This document shows, piece after piece, positions 42,517 to 51,255 of a DNA stretch of 64,000 nucleotides. Numbering within the stretch: the stretch's first letter is position 1; every line of letters begins with the position of its first letter. The DNA is from Marinisporobacter sp. (lineage in GTDB: Bacteria; Bacillota; Clostridia; Peptostreptococcales; Thermotaleaceae), in the NCBI GenBank assembly GCA_025210525.1, contig JAOARP010000031.1, positions 62,001-126,000 on the forward strand. The letters run 5' to 3'. The notes below the pieces were generated by a model. That model was not told where the DNA came from, made no database searches, and saw only the letters and a program-made list of their open reading frames with translations. Both the position numbers and the translations under genes were made by a program.

Positions 42517-43197
42517 TTGAATAAAAATATACTCATTGTTGAAGATGAAGAAAGAATGAGAGAAATTATCTCAGATTATTTTAAAGCTAATGGATTTTCT
42601 GTATATGAAGCTTTTGATGGTCATGAAGCTTTAGAATTATTTTCTATTCATCCAATAGACTTAATTATTTTAGACATTATGATGCCTACACTAGATGGAT
42701 GGTCTGTATGTAGACGGATTCGAAAAAACTCAAGTGTTCCTATCATTATGCTCACTGCAAGATCTGATGAAGATGATAAACTGATGGGTTTTGAATTAGG
42801 TGCAGATGAATATGTTACAAAGCCCTTTAGCCCTAAAGTTTTAGTTGCAAGAACCATCAATTTATTAAAAAGAATAGATGGTAATCTAGGAAAACAAGAT
42901 ACTTCTATCCACTTATCTGGAATAGAAATTAATAAAGCATCTTATATAGTAAAAATTGATGACCAAGTCATAGATTTTTCACCAAAAGAATTTGAATTGC
43001 TCATTTATCTCATAGAAAATAAAGGTGTAGTCCTTTCTCGAGAAAATATTTTAAATCATATTTGGGGGTATGATTATTTTGGAGATATAAGAGTAGTAGA
43101 TACGCATATCAAAAAATTAAGAAAAAAGCTAGGAAAAAAATCTAATTACATTCATACAATCATCAGAGCTGGTTATAAGTTTGAGGTGCTTTCATGA
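42517..43197 (+). CDS. OmpR/PhoB-family response regulator
   Basis: I start at TTG 42517 (MNKNILIVEDEERM), 8 nt after GGAGG; the frame from GTG 42508 begins inside that site. The 226-residue protein has a receiver with phospho-acceptor D53 (ILDIMMP), KPFSP, and a C-terminal winged helix (FSPKEFELLIYLIENKG, WGYDYFGDIRVVDTHIKKLRKKL). The sensor kinase follows with ATGA overlap. The 11-bp-phased repeats upstream of the neighbouring exported protein gene are plausible binding sites. Confidence 0.95.
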   Translation: MNKNILIVEDEERMREIISDYFKANGFSVYEAFDGHEALELFSIHPIDLIILDIMMPTLDGWSVCRRIRKNSSVPIIMLTARSDEDDKLMGFELGADEYVTKPFSPKVLVARTINLLKRIDGNLGKQDTSIHLSGIEINKASYIVKIDDQVIDFSPKEFELLIYLIENKGVVLSRENILNHIWGYDYFGDIRVVDTHIKKLRKKLGKKSNYIHTIIRAGYKFEVLS

Positions 43198-44981
43198 ATA
43201 AAAAAGGAATTGTCTTTAAACTTTTTTTTATGACAGTCAGCGTATTTATATTATTTTTATTCATTCAAGTAGGTTTTCAGAGTATTTTTCTAGAAAAATT
43301 TTATTTAAACAATAAAATAAAAAACACACAAAAAAATATTGAAAAGTTCAGTGAAAGCTATGTAACCGCTAATTGGAATAGAGAAACCACCATCAAAAAA
43401 ATCAATAGCTTTATGGAAAGAAACAATACACCTATCATTATAGTAAATAATAATGGAATCCCTGAATACAACAATGAAACTACTCACTTTATGACTATTC
43501 GCACAGATGAAGGTGAAATCTTTCAAGTAGACTTAGATTACTTATCTACGATAGATGCTATTGATCCTTTTGACCTCCAAATAGGTAATCAAATTATTTT
43601 AGAAGGTATCCCTATGGAAGGGACTAATTTTTTAGAAGTTCTTTCTATCAATAATCATAAATTCCTTGAATTAAACGAATATGTAGAGGATATAACTGAA
43701 ACTGAATTTGAAGATGATCCTTCCATAAAAAACGTAAGTGGAGAGATTATATATATTCATGATTCCATGGATGATACAGAACAAACTCTATATAAAACAG
43801 ATTTACTTTTAACAGAAATTGACTCTTTTTTCTTTGATGATAAAGAAAAAATGTATGTAGATACAACATCCTCTATTCATCATTATTGGTTTTCAGATCC
43901 AATATCTAATACAAAAAATATTATTTTTTATAAACCTATTACTATAGCCAATAAACAAAAGTACCTGTTTGCTATGACTTCTCTACAACCTATAGCAGAG
44001 GCTGTACAAATTATCAATCGATATCATGTATATACTTTTTTATTAGCTATTTTACTGATTTTAATTTTATCCTTTTCCTACTCTAAAATGATTGCAAAGC
44101 CCCTCATTCATATGAATGAAGTTGCAAAAAAAATGGCAAACTTAGATTTTGGTACCTATTGCTCTATTCGCACCCATGATGAATTAGGAAGTCTTTCTCA
44201 TAGCCTCAATACTTTATCTCAAAATTTAGAGAGTAGTTTGACAGAATTAAAAGAAGCCAATGTAAAATTAGTTAATGATATTGAAAAAGAAAGACAACAA
44301 GAACTTATTCGAAAAGAATTTGTTGCAAATGTTTCTCATGAATTAAAAACTCCTCTTGGTATTATGAAGGGCTTTGCTGAAGGAATAAAGGATGGTATCT
44401 ACGAAAATAAAAAGGAATATTACTTAGATGTGATTATAGATGAAATAGAAAAAATGAATATGCTAATTTTAGATATGCTTGAAGTATCTAAGCTGGAATC
44501 AAAAGCCTATAAGCTTTCAAAAGATATATTTACAATAGATGGATTGATCCTAAAAGTAAAGGCTAAATTTGATCATATGTTCAAAGAAAAAGATCTAACG
44601 GTTCATTTAAATTTAAAATCATATGATGTTTATGGAGATTTAAATAAAATTGAACAAGTCCTTATCAATCTTTTTAGTAATGCTATTCGTCATACACCTG
44701 AAAAAGAAACTATTTCTATTCAATTAATAGAATCTCTTGATACAGTCTATATTCATATTGAAAACAGTGGTACCCATATTCCTAAAGAAGAAATCCATAA
44801 AATATGGGATAGATTTTATAGAGTTGAAAAATCTAGAAATAAAAATTTTGGAGGTACAGGTTTAGGATTATTAATTGTTAAAAATATTTTAGAGCTTCAT
44901 GGTAGTACCTATGGTGTAAAAAATACAGAAAAAGGAGTAGCATTCTACTTTAATCTACAGAAGTCATCTACTTCTTTATAA
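43194..44981 (+). CDS. Sensor histidine kinase (HAMP-HisKA-HATPase)
   Basis: The 595-residue protein has two membrane segments (about 8-27 and 277-296) enclosing a large extracellular domain of about 250 residues that I do not recognise. Then come HAMP, a HisKA box with phospho-acceptor H382 (NVSHELKTPLG), and an ATPase domain (NLFSNAIRHT, FGGTGLGLLIVKNIL). It is coupled to the upstream OmpR-type regulator by a 4-nt overlap. The external domain is acidic and contains an internal signature DDxEQTLYKTDLLLT; its ligand is unknown. Confidence 0.95.
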   Translation: MNKKGIVFKLFFMTVSVFILFLFIQVGFQSIFLEKFYLNNKIKNTQKNIEKFSESYVTANWNRETTIKKINSFMERNNTPIIIVNNNGIPEYNNETTHFMTIRTDEGEIFQVDLDYLSTIDAIDPFDLQIGNQIILEGIPMEGTNFLEVLSINNHKFLELNEYVEDITETEFEDDPSIKNVSGEIIYIHDSMDDTEQTLYKTDLLLTEIDSFFFDDKEKMYVDTTSSIHHYWFSDPISNTKNIIFYKPITIANKQKYLFAMTSLQPIAEAVQIINRYHVYTFLLAILLILILSFSYSKMIAKPLIHMNEVAKKMANLDFGTYCSIRTHDELGSLSHSLNTLSQNLESSLTELKEANVKLVNDIEKERQQELIRKEFVANVSHELKTPLGIMKGFAEGIKDGIYENKKEYYLDVIIDEIEKMNMLILDMLEVSKLESKAYKLSKDIFTIDGLILKVKAKFDHMFKEKDLTVHLNLKSYDVYGDLNKIEQVLINLFSNAIRHTPEKETISIQLIESLDTVYIHIENSGTHIPKEEIHKIWDRFYRVEKSRNKNFGGTGLGLLIVKNILELHGSTYGVKNTEKGVAFYFNLQKSSTSL

Positions 44982-44988
44982 AAGCAAC

Positions 44989-45036
44989 AAGGGAGACTAT
45001 TTGTGGTCCATATTCCTCTTCCCAAGTCTCCTTTTA
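44989..45036. terminator. Terminator between kinase and EamA gene
   Basis: GGAGACT and AGTCTCC pair around a long loop between two convergent genes, followed by TTTTATT on the plus strand. Confidence 0.6.
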
Positions 45037-45933
45037 TTCCCTTTCACACAGGATCTCTTTCTCTTCATTTTTATTAGCTATGGTTACCAACACAACAGAT
45101 ATTAAAATCAAAATACTTCCTATAGCAATCTTTGTTGTAAAACTTTCATGAAGAATCAATATTCCTAAAACAGTGCCTATAATGGGTTCAAAGGTACTTA
45201 ATATAGCTGCATTAGAAGGTCCTATGATTCGAATTCCTTCTAACAATAACATAGGAGCTATAACACTAGATATAAAAGCAATGATTAATCCCATAATGAT
45301 TCCACTTTTGTTTATAGGAAACAGAATACTATTATTTATAATCCCTAATGAAATAACAAATATAGTAGCTACCACACTCAAGTAAAATGTCATCACATAA
45401 TTATTTACATCATCAAATAGCTTATTCGCAACACCTACCATATAAATTGCATAAGAAATTCCTGAAATAAGAGCAAGACTTACCCCTTTCATATTAAGAT
45501 GCAAGTGTCCATCTCCCACCAAAAAATAAATGCCTACTACAGATAATATTAATGCTACTGTTTTATCTATCTTTAACTTTTCTTTATATAAGATAAATGC
45601 TAAAAATGCTACAACCATTGGATAAATAAAATGTAATACAGTAGCAAGCCCTACAGATACATACTGATAGGAGAAAAAAAGTAAAAATGCAGTCAATCCA
45701 TATCCTGAAATTCCTAAAAAAACAAGACGATTCCATTGCTTTCTATTGATTTTAAAATCAATATTCTTCACAAGAATATATGAAAAAAGCATTACTGCTC
45801 CAAAAAAGAATTTAAAAATCAATAAATTAGTTGTGCTGACTCCATTATTGTAAGCTATTTTCGCTAAAATAGCTTGAATCCCAAATAAAACTGCAGAAAT
45901 CATTGAATAGATTACACCATATATCTTTTTCAT
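45034..45933 (-). CDS. EamA/DMT-family transporter
   Basis: I start at ATG 45933 (MKKIYGVIYSMISAVLFGIQ); a GGATGGATC stretch lies upstream, while the ATG at 45963 lacks a site. The 299-residue protein has ten membrane helices in two EamA repeats, with the family end-motif FEPIIGTVLGILILHE in the second half. Such permeases export amino acids or other metabolites. The substrate cannot be told. Not in an operon. Confidence 0.9.
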   Translation of the reverse strand: MKKIYGVIYSMISAVLFGIQAILAKIAYNNGVSTTNLLIFKFFFGAVMLFSYILVKNIDFKINRKQWNRLVFLGISGYGLTAFLLFFSYQYVSVGLATVLHFIYPMVVAFLAFILYKEKLKIDKTVALILSVVGIYFLVGDGHLHLNMKGVSLALISGISYAIYMVGVANKLFDDVNNYVMTFYLSVVATIFVISLGIINNSILFPINKSGIIMGLIIAFISSVIAPMLLLEGIRIIGPSNAAILSTFEPIIGTVLGILILHESFTTKIAIGSILILISVVLVTIANKNEEKEILCERE

Positions 45934-46111
45934 TTTGATCCATCCTCTACTATTATTTTTCATTGCATAAATAGAGGACGTTTTTTCATCCGTCCTTATT
46001 TTATCTTCATCGTAGTTTCATCTTATCTATTATTTTTATAATAGATCCTTTATTTTTCTATATTTTTCATTATCTAACAAATATTATACTACTTATTCCT
46101 CTAGATAGGAA

Positions 46112-46170
46112 TATAGCTTTCTCAAAGAAAACATTAATTTATGATAAATTCTTCGAGTGCCTTAAAGGTT
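46112..46170 (-). repeat. 59-bp dispersed repeat, copy B (3' of recX)
   Basis: Same length and orientation as the copy at 6080-6138, 48 of 59 bases identical. It starts at the base directly after the recX stop codon. Confidence 0.7.
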
Positions 46171-46794
46171 TTATTTTAAAACATCACTAATTACCTTTCG
46201 TATAAGATCATATTCATATCCTCTATAGGCTAAATATCTTCCTAACTTTTCATAGATTTTTCTTTTGTCAGTATCCTTTATATTTTTCATCTTTTTTTCT
46301 GCTAAGCTTAGTGCATTTTCATATTCTATTGCCTCATCTATTTCTTCCTCCATGGTATTTTCTATTAAATTCATATCAATACCTTTTCTATATAAATCTT
46401 GTTTGATTCTTTTTTTTCCATATTTTTTTCCTATCGATTTACTTTTTACCATGTGCTTTGTTAACTCTGCATCATCAATAAATTTATATTCTTTTAAAAA
46501 TACCATAACCCTTTCTATAGCTTCTTCAGGATATTCATTTTTTTTAAGCCTTTCCCTCATTTCTTTTTCTGTACGAGAAGAAAAATGTAGTAAATTTAGA
46601 GCTTTACTTTTTGCTTTTAAATACTGCTCTTCTGCAATGATTTTTTCAAGCCTTTCCTTTTCAATTTCTTGCCCTTCCCTTAGCATTAAGGTATAGACAA
46701 TTTCCTTATTGATTCCTATGAAAAATTCATCATCTAAATATAAACTTACTCTCTGCTCATTTTTTTGCTGTTCTATTTTTGTAATCTTCGGCAT
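46171..46794 (-). CDS. recX: RecX-family regulator of RecA
   Basis: The 207-residue protein has an N-terminal RecX extension (MPKITKIEQQKNEQRVSLYLDDEFF) and three RecX helical repeats (ALNLLHFSSRTEKEMRERLKK; FLKEYKFIDDAELTKHMV; GKKRIKQDLYRKGI). RecX binds RecA filaments and limits recombination. GTG at 46803 (5 nt after GGGAG) is an equally possible start, adding three residues. It is a single-gene unit here, after the DUF134 terminator. A 59-bp repeat follows its stop. Confidence 0.92.
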   Translation of the reverse strand: MPKITKIEQQKNEQRVSLYLDDEFFIGINKEIVYTLMLREGQEIEKERLEKIIAEEQYLKAKSKALNLLHFSSRTEKEMRERLKKNEYPEEAIERVMVFLKEYKFIDDAELTKHMVKSKSIGKKYGKKRIKQDLYRKGIDMNLIENTMEEEIDEAIEYENALSLAEKKMKNIKDTDKRKIYEKLGRYLAYRGYEYDLIRKVISDVLK

Positions 46795-46875
46795 ACTATT
46801 CACACCCTCTCCCTTTATTCATTATCTCATAAACCTATAGGATTGTTACCCATAATAAAGTTTCAAAAAATATAT

Positions 46876-46903
46876 AAGGTCGAGAAAAAATTCCCGACCT
46901 TTA
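46876..46903 (-). terminator. Intrinsic terminator after DUF134 gene
   Basis: AAGGTCGAGAA and TTCCCGACCTT pair with one mismatch around AAAA; on the minus strand the arm is followed by ATATATT. It lies at the end of the Fur-DUF134 pair. Confidence 0.6.
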
Positions 46904-47365
46904 TTCTTTCATCTCTTTTCCTTTGCACCAAGGTTTTCTGCAACCTTTCATGCAAAATCTCCCTTGATCAATGCATATTACCTCATTAGAATTACATTTA
47001 GGGCACACATGGATTTCCTTTTCATAAGCTTCTTTAAATTCGTGTCCACAATCCTTACATTGGTATTTGCAAATGTTTAAAGTATAATTTCCACCTTCAA
47101 TACTAATAGCTCTTCCTTCTGTAAGGGCCTGTGCAACTTTTTTTCTCGCTTTATCAATAATGAGTTGAAAGGTTTGTCTTGAGACATGCATTTTTTCTGC
47201 ACATTCTTCTTGGGAAAGCTTTTCAATATCCTTCAGCCTCATAGCTTCTACTTCTTCAAGCTTTAACTGAATCTCCTCTATATGGCAACGCATTTTTCCA
47301 ACAGGTATAAAATATCTATTTTCAGGCATAAAAGCAATTTTTCTCGGTTTTGTCGGTCTCGGCAA
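46901..47365 (-). CDS. DUF134 DNA-binding protein with zinc-binding tail
   Basis: The start is TTG 47365 (MPRPTKPRKIAFMP), 7 nt after GGAGG and matching the MPRP N-terminus of the DUF134 family; the frame from 47389 is rejected. The 154-residue protein has a sigma-like helix-turn-helix (LEEVEAMRLKDIEKLSQEEC, MHVSRQTFQLIIDKARKKV) and a cysteine-rich tail with CKDCGHEF, CPKCNSNEV and CMKGCRKPWC. It follows the Fur-type gene by 4 nt. DUF134 genes often accompany NifX-like and Mrp genes; a role as their regulator is likely but unproven. Confidence 0.9.
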   Translation of the reverse strand: MPRPTKPRKIAFMPENRYFIPVGKMRCHIEEIQLKLEEVEAMRLKDIEKLSQEECAEKMHVSRQTFQLIIDKARKKVAQALTEGRAISIEGGNYTLNICKYQCKDCGHEFKEAYEKEIHVCPKCNSNEVICIDQGRFCMKGCRKPWCKGKEMKE

Positions 47366-47369
47366 AGCT

Positions 47370-47807
47370 TCACCTCCTACATTTTTCACAAATTCCCTTC
47401 ATCATTATTTTCATATCTTCCACATCTACATGATATTCTTTTTCTACAAAATTTCTTAGTCGAATCAAATCTAAGACCATTTCTGTTTTATCATAATCAT
47501 AAATTCTATTACACTTTTTACATGTAAAGTGAATATGCAGTGCTTTTTCACTAAACAATTTTAATTCATAATAGCGATCTTTCCCAATAGTGATTTCTTC
47601 TATTATATCATGTATTTTTAATATTTCTATGGTTCTATATACGGTAGCGAGTCCTATTCCTTGATTTCTTACTAAATCATATACTTCCTCTGGCTTAAAA
47701 TGTTCATCATAATTTAAGAAAATCTCCATAATTGCTTTTCTCTGTTTTGTCAGCTTGATATTTTTTCCCTTTAATATAGATTCGATCATCTGCATTTTAC
47801 TTTTCAT
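47370..47807 (-). CDS. Fur-family metalloregulator
   Basis: The 145-residue protein has the Fur winged helix (LTKQRKAIMEIFLNYDEHFK, GLATVYRTIEILKIHDII) and the metal-binding half with HIHFTCKKC and the C-terminal GICEKCRR, giving a structural Cys4 zinc site. Whether it senses iron, zinc or peroxide cannot be fixed; the usual HHHH stretch is reduced to HIH. It is co-transcribed with the DUF134 gene and downstream of the NifX/Mrp operon, behind a terminator. Confidence 0.92.
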   Translation of the reverse strand: MKSKMQMIESILKGKNIKLTKQRKAIMEIFLNYDEHFKPEEVYDLVRNQGIGLATVYRTIEILKIHDIIEEITIGKDRYYELKLFSEKALHIHFTCKKCNRIYDYDKTEMVLDLIRLRNFVEKEYHVDVEDMKIMMKGICEKCRR

Positions 47808-47845
47808 TCACATCACCCGATATTTTATTTTTTTTACGCTATACT

Positions 47846-47877
47846 AAAAAAGACAGAATGAATTCTGTCTTTTTTTA
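47846..47877 (-). terminator. Terminator at the end of the mrp/NifX operon
   Basis: AAAAGACAGAAT and ATTCTGTCTTTT make a 12-bp stem with GA loop, with T-runs on both strands. Confidence 0.85.
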
Positions 47878-47881
47878 TGTC

Positions 47882-48211
47882 TTAATGTGAACATCCATTC
47901 CCAACAGTTTCTAACTTACCATTTACATAACCACCAATTACATCCTCTAAATTTCCTTGTGCTCCTACAACTACATCTACACCATTTTCTTTAAAAAGCT
48001 CTTGAGCAGTAGCTCCCATTCCACCTGCAATAATTACATTAATTCCTTTTTCTGCAATAAATTTAGGTAAAAATCCTGGACGATGTCCTGGATTAGGAAG
48101 GAAATCTCTTCCTTCAACAGCTCCATTATTTACTTCAAAAACTTCAAATCCTTCACAATGACCAAAATGTTGTGATACAATATTTCCATCCTTTGCTATA
48201 GCTACTTTCAT
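47882..48211 (-). CDS. NifX/NifB-type (dinitrogenase iron-molybdenum cofactor family) protein
   Basis: The 109-residue protein has the ribonuclease-H-like NifX/NafY fold signatures: MKVAIAKDGNIVSQHFGHCEGF at the start, then INVIIAGGMGATAQELF and GVDVVVGAQGNLEDVI. Family members bind iron-sulfur or FeMo-cofactor precursors. No nif structural genes are present, so this is the widespread non-nitrogenase form found beside Mrp and ferredoxin ATPases in anaerobes. It ends with a Cys-Ser-His tail that may bind metal. Confidence 0.9.
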   Translation of the reverse strand: MKVAIAKDGNIVSQHFGHCEGFEVFEVNNGAVEGRDFLPNPGHRPGFLPKFIAEKGINVIIAGGMGATAQELFKENGVDVVVGAQGNLEDVIGGYVNGKLETVGNGCSH

Positions 48212-48214
48212 TTT

Positions 48215-49069
48215 TTATTCCTCCTTATATTTGTTTTTAAATACATTCCATATATTGATAATTTCTTGCCCTGCCTTGCTTTCTTCATAGCTTACAATAG
48301 GCTTTAAAGCATTGACAGCACTTTTCACGCAAGGATCAAAAGGAATTTTTCCTAAAACTTCTATTCCTTCTCTTTCACAAAGCTTTTCTATTTCAGTAGA
48401 TATGTTTTTATTGATATCATATTTATTGATACAGACAAAAGCTTTGACTCCAAAATGCTTTGTTAGCTCATAAACTCTCTTAAAATCATTGATTCCTGAT
48501 TGGGTAGGCTCTACAACAATAAGTGCTACATCACATCCAGTAATAGAAGCCATTACAGCACATCCTATTCCTGGAGTACCATCCATGATCACCCATTCAT
48601 CTTCCTTTTTATGTTTCATAGCATTTTTTCTTACTTGTGTTACAAGCTTTCCAGACCCTTCTGCTCCAATAACCATCTCAGCCCTTGATAAAAGCCCTCT
48701 ATCGGTTTTCGTAATAAGGGTATCTCCTGTTATTTCATCTTCTAAAATAATGGCTCCATTAGGACATACTACCTTACAAGCTCCACAGCCTTCACACTTC
48801 AAAGGCTCAATCGTGAAGTTTTTAATAGCATCAAATCGACATGCCTTCTCACAGGCTCCACATTGTATACATTTTTCTGGATCTATGTGAGCAAGCTTTG
48901 CACCTACATAAGGCTTTTTATCTAGATCTTCTCCACCTAGAATAATATGAAGATTCGATGCATCCACATCACAATCTACCTTTATACTCTTTTCACTAAG
49001 GTAAGCAAAGGATGCAGCTACAGTTGTTTTTCCTGTTCCGCCTTTTCCACTAATAATAACTAACTGCAT
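48215..49069 (-). CDS. MinD/ParA-type ATPase with inserted 2[4Fe-4S] ferredoxin domain (copy 2)
   Basis: The 284-residue protein has the deviant Walker A SGKGGTGKTT (7-16), a ferredoxin insert at about 62-120 with two CxxCxxCxxxC motifs (CIQCGACEKAC; CEGCGACKVVC), and the DGTPGIGC switch segment. Such ATPases are thought to load or carry iron-sulfur clusters. It overlaps the paralogous gene upstream by 10 nt, and the pair probably forms a heterodimer. The next gene is NifX-like. Confidence 0.92.
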   Translation of the reverse strand: MQLVIISGKGGTGKTTVAASFAYLSEKSIKVDCDVDASNLHIILGGEDLDKKPYVGAKLAHIDPEKCIQCGACEKACRFDAIKNFTIEPLKCEGCGACKVVCPNGAIILEDEITGDTLITKTDRGLLSRAEMVIGAEGSGKLVTQVRKNAMKHKKEDEWVIMDGTPGIGCAVMASITGCDVALIVVEPTQSGINDFKRVYELTKHFGVKAFVCINKYDINKNISTEIEKLCEREGIEVLGKIPFDPCVKSAVNALKPIVSYEESKAGQEIINIWNVFKNKYKEE

Positions 49070-49890
49070 GCCTTCACCCCCAAAATACGCTCGCCAATTT
49101 CTTTAAACATCTTCTTGTATTCTTCATCTTCTACAAGGAGCTTTCCTTCTGAATAAAGAATAGCTGCTCTTTTTGCATATGGAATTTTTCCAATAAGTTC
49201 TATATTCTCATCTTCACAATATCCCGTAATCAAATCATGCTCTTCATCAGCTCGATTGATAATAATCCCAAATGGAATCCCCATTTGTCTTACAAGCTCT
49301 ACTGCAATTTTCAAATCATGAAGACCAAAAGGCGTTGCTTCTGTTACTAATACAGCTACATCTACTCCCTCAATGGCTGCTACTACAGAACAAGAGCTTC
49401 CAGGAGAACAATCAATAATGGTTGGTGCTTCATCTACTAATCCTTTTAGCTTCTTGATAATAGGAGGCGCCATAGGCTCTCCTATATCTAAAAGACCGCT
49501 CATACATTTTATAGACTTTGTATTTCCTATATCTATTTTCCCAATACTTCTTTCTACTTCTGTTATGGCTCCTGCTGGGCAAACAATAGAACATGCTCCA
49601 CATCCATGACATAACTTTTCAAAGAAAATAACCCCTGTCTTCGTTCCAGCCAAAGCATTGAACTGACAAACTCTTGCACATTCATTACAGCGAATGCACT
49701 TGTCTTCATCAATTTTGGGAACTGGTATTTTTACCTCTTCTGTTTCTTTGATCTCAGGTTTTAAAAATATAAACCCATTTGGTTCTTCTACATCACAATC
49801 TACATAGTTCCAGTTCATGACTGTAGCAATATTCGTAGATACAGTTGTTTTTCCTGTACCCCCTTTACCACTTAAGACTGCGATTTTCAT
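49060..49890 (-). CDS. MinD/ParA-type ATPase with inserted 2[4Fe-4S] ferredoxin domain (copy 1)
   Basis: The 276-residue protein is a paralogue of the next gene: SGKGGTGKTT (6-15), ferredoxin motifs CIRCNECARVC and CHGCGACSIVC at about 65-110, then CSPGSSCSVVAAIEG. The two copies differ in their N-terminal acidic segments, as usual for the paired genes of this family. It follows the first NifX-like gene by 17 nt and precedes copy 2 with a 10-nt overlap. Confidence 0.92.
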   Translation of the reverse strand: MKIAVLSGKGGTGKTTVSTNIATVMNWNYVDCDVEEPNGFIFLKPEIKETEEVKIPVPKIDEDKCIRCNECARVCQFNALAGTKTGVIFFEKLCHGCGACSIVCPAGAITEVERSIGKIDIGNTKSIKCMSGLLDIGEPMAPPIIKKLKGLVDEAPTIIDCSPGSSCSVVAAIEGVDVAVLVTEATPFGLHDLKIAVELVRQMGIPFGIIINRADEEHDLITGYCEDENIELIGKIPYAKRAAILYSEGKLLVEDEEYKKMFKEIGERILGVKACS

Positions 49891-49907
49891 CCCTACCAGT
49901 CCTTTCG

Positions 49908-50273
49908 TTATCTCTTCATTCCTGAATGAGCAGGTGCAGCACTTTCAATCATCTCTAATTTTCCCGCTTCATATAATTTTACTTCTTCTTCAATGGCTCC
50001 ACCTTTTCCATTATAGATCTTCACTTGTCCACCTTCTAATACTCTCATGGCATTTGGTCCTACAAATCCTGTAATAACTACCTCTGCTCCTTTATTTACT
50101 ACCTGCTGTCCTGCAGCAATTCCTGCTCCACCTGGTGCAGTTACTCCATTATTTTCAATGAATTCACATTTTTTTGTTTCAGTATCATAGATTGCAAAAT
50201 ACGGACATCTACCAAATCTTGAATCCATCACAGCGTCTTTTTCATTTCCCATACTTGTTACACAAATTTTCAT
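49908..50273 (-). CDS. NifX/NifB-type cofactor-binding family protein
   Basis: The 121-residue protein has MKICVTSMGNEKDAVMDSRF, GRCPYFAIYDT and the VVITGFVGPNAMRVLEGG block of the dinitrogenase iron-molybdenum cofactor family. Its ATG shares a base with the mrp stop (TAATG), so the two are co-translated. A C-terminal tail (PAHSGMKR) is less conserved. Confidence 0.9.
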   Translation of the reverse strand: MKICVTSMGNEKDAVMDSRFGRCPYFAIYDTETKKCEFIENNGVTAPGGAGIAAGQQVVNKGAEVVITGFVGPNAMRVLEGGQVKIYNGKGGAIEEEVKLYEAGKLEMIESAAPAHSGMKR

Positions 50274-51061
50274 TACTTAATCCCTCCAATTTTTTCTTCT
50301 ATTTTATTTGCAAAGCTTTCACAGAATCCAAAACGCATTTTTCCAAACACTTCAACTCTTCCTTCATCACATAAAGATACAAACTCAGGATCAATTGGAA
50401 GTTTTTCTATTACATTGATATCCATTTCCTTTGCTGCTTCTTCTACTTTACTCTCTCCAAATACAAAATGCTTTTTATTACAATCAGGACATTCAAAATA
50501 ACTCATATTTTCAACAATTCCATAAATAGGTGTTGCCATCATTTTTGCCATATTTACAGATTTTTTCACAATTAATTTAACTAAATCCTGTGGAGAAGAA
50601 ACTACTACGATGCCATCCACTGGGAATGATTGCATAATTGTAAGAGGTACATCTCCTGTTCCTGGAGGCATATCTATAAGTAATACATCTAAATCTCCCC
50701 ATGCTACATCTGTATAAAATTGTTTTACTGTTCCTGCAATCAATGGTCCTCTCCAAACTACAGGGGCATCCTCTTGATCTACTAATAAATTAAGAGAAAT
50801 TACTTTAATCCCTGTAACAGTTTCAACAGGTGCGATGCTTTTTCCATCAGAATATGCTCTTTGATTATTTACTCCAAATACTTTAGGAATACTAGGTCCT
50901 GTTATATCTGCATCCATAATTCCTACTTTATATCCTTTATTTTTAAGAGATACTGCCATTAAAGAAGTAACAGAACTTTTTCCTACTCCTCCTTTACCAC
51001 TCATTATAGCGATAATCTTTTTAATATTTGTACCTTCCATTGGTTTCTCTTTTTGTATCAT
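50273..51061 (-). CDS. mrp: Mrp/NBP35-type iron-sulfur carrier ATPase
   Basis: The 262-residue protein has the Mrp Walker A AIMSGKGGVGKSSVT (about 18-32), VGIMDADITGPSIPK, the LIDMPPGTGD switch and a CxxC pair near the C-terminus (YFECPDCNKKHF) that bridges a 4Fe-4S cluster between subunits. It delivers iron-sulfur clusters. It heads a five-gene operon of NifX-like and ferredoxin-ATPase genes; GGAG precedes its ATG. Two near-identical operator-like elements surround its promoter. Confidence 0.94.
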   Translation of the reverse strand: MIQKEKPMEGTNIKKIIAIMSGKGGVGKSSVTSLMAVSLKNKGYKVGIMDADITGPSIPKVFGVNNQRAYSDGKSIAPVETVTGIKVISLNLLVDQEDAPVVWRGPLIAGTVKQFYTDVAWGDLDVLLIDMPPGTGDVPLTIMQSFPVDGIVVVSSPQDLVKLIVKKSVNMAKMMATPIYGIVENMSYFECPDCNKKHFVFGESKVEEAAKEMDINVIEKLPIDPEFVSLCDEGRVEVFGKMRFGFCESFANKIEEKIGGIK

Positions 51062-51087
51062 CTTAATTCACTCCTATATTTTCATTA

Positions 51088-51140
51088 TTGGCATTTGCTA
51101 ATTATAGTATACTCCATTTTTTGTTATTGTCAAATGCCAA
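51088..51140 (-). promoter_or_regulatory. mrp operon promoter bracketed by two inverted operators
   Basis: TTGGCATTTG (51088-51097) and CAAATGCCAA (51131-51140) are perfect inverted copies. On the minus strand TTGACA overlaps the distal copy and TATACT follows 16 bp later, so the proximal copy lies just past the -10. Each copy is itself nearly palindromic (TTGGCATTTGCTAA; TTGGCATTTGACAA). This suits a dimeric repressor binding two sites. Confidence 0.65.
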
Positions 51141-51255
51141 TTTTATTTTATTTGTAAAAAATTTCATAAAACCTTTTAAAATAGTATAAAATGGATATAA
51201 AATATAATATATACAAATATAAAAACATTGGCTTATTTTTTAGGGAGGGGATATC

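Noticed and set aside
46265-46696. 143-residue Ser/Phe-rich plus-strand ORF
   Set aside because: It is antisense to recX; the composition is the mirror of Lys/Glu-rich coding DNA.
47882-50273. Nitrogen fixation genes
   Set aside because: The NifX-like proteins are the widespread non-nif type; no nifHDK, nifB or nifEN genes are present.
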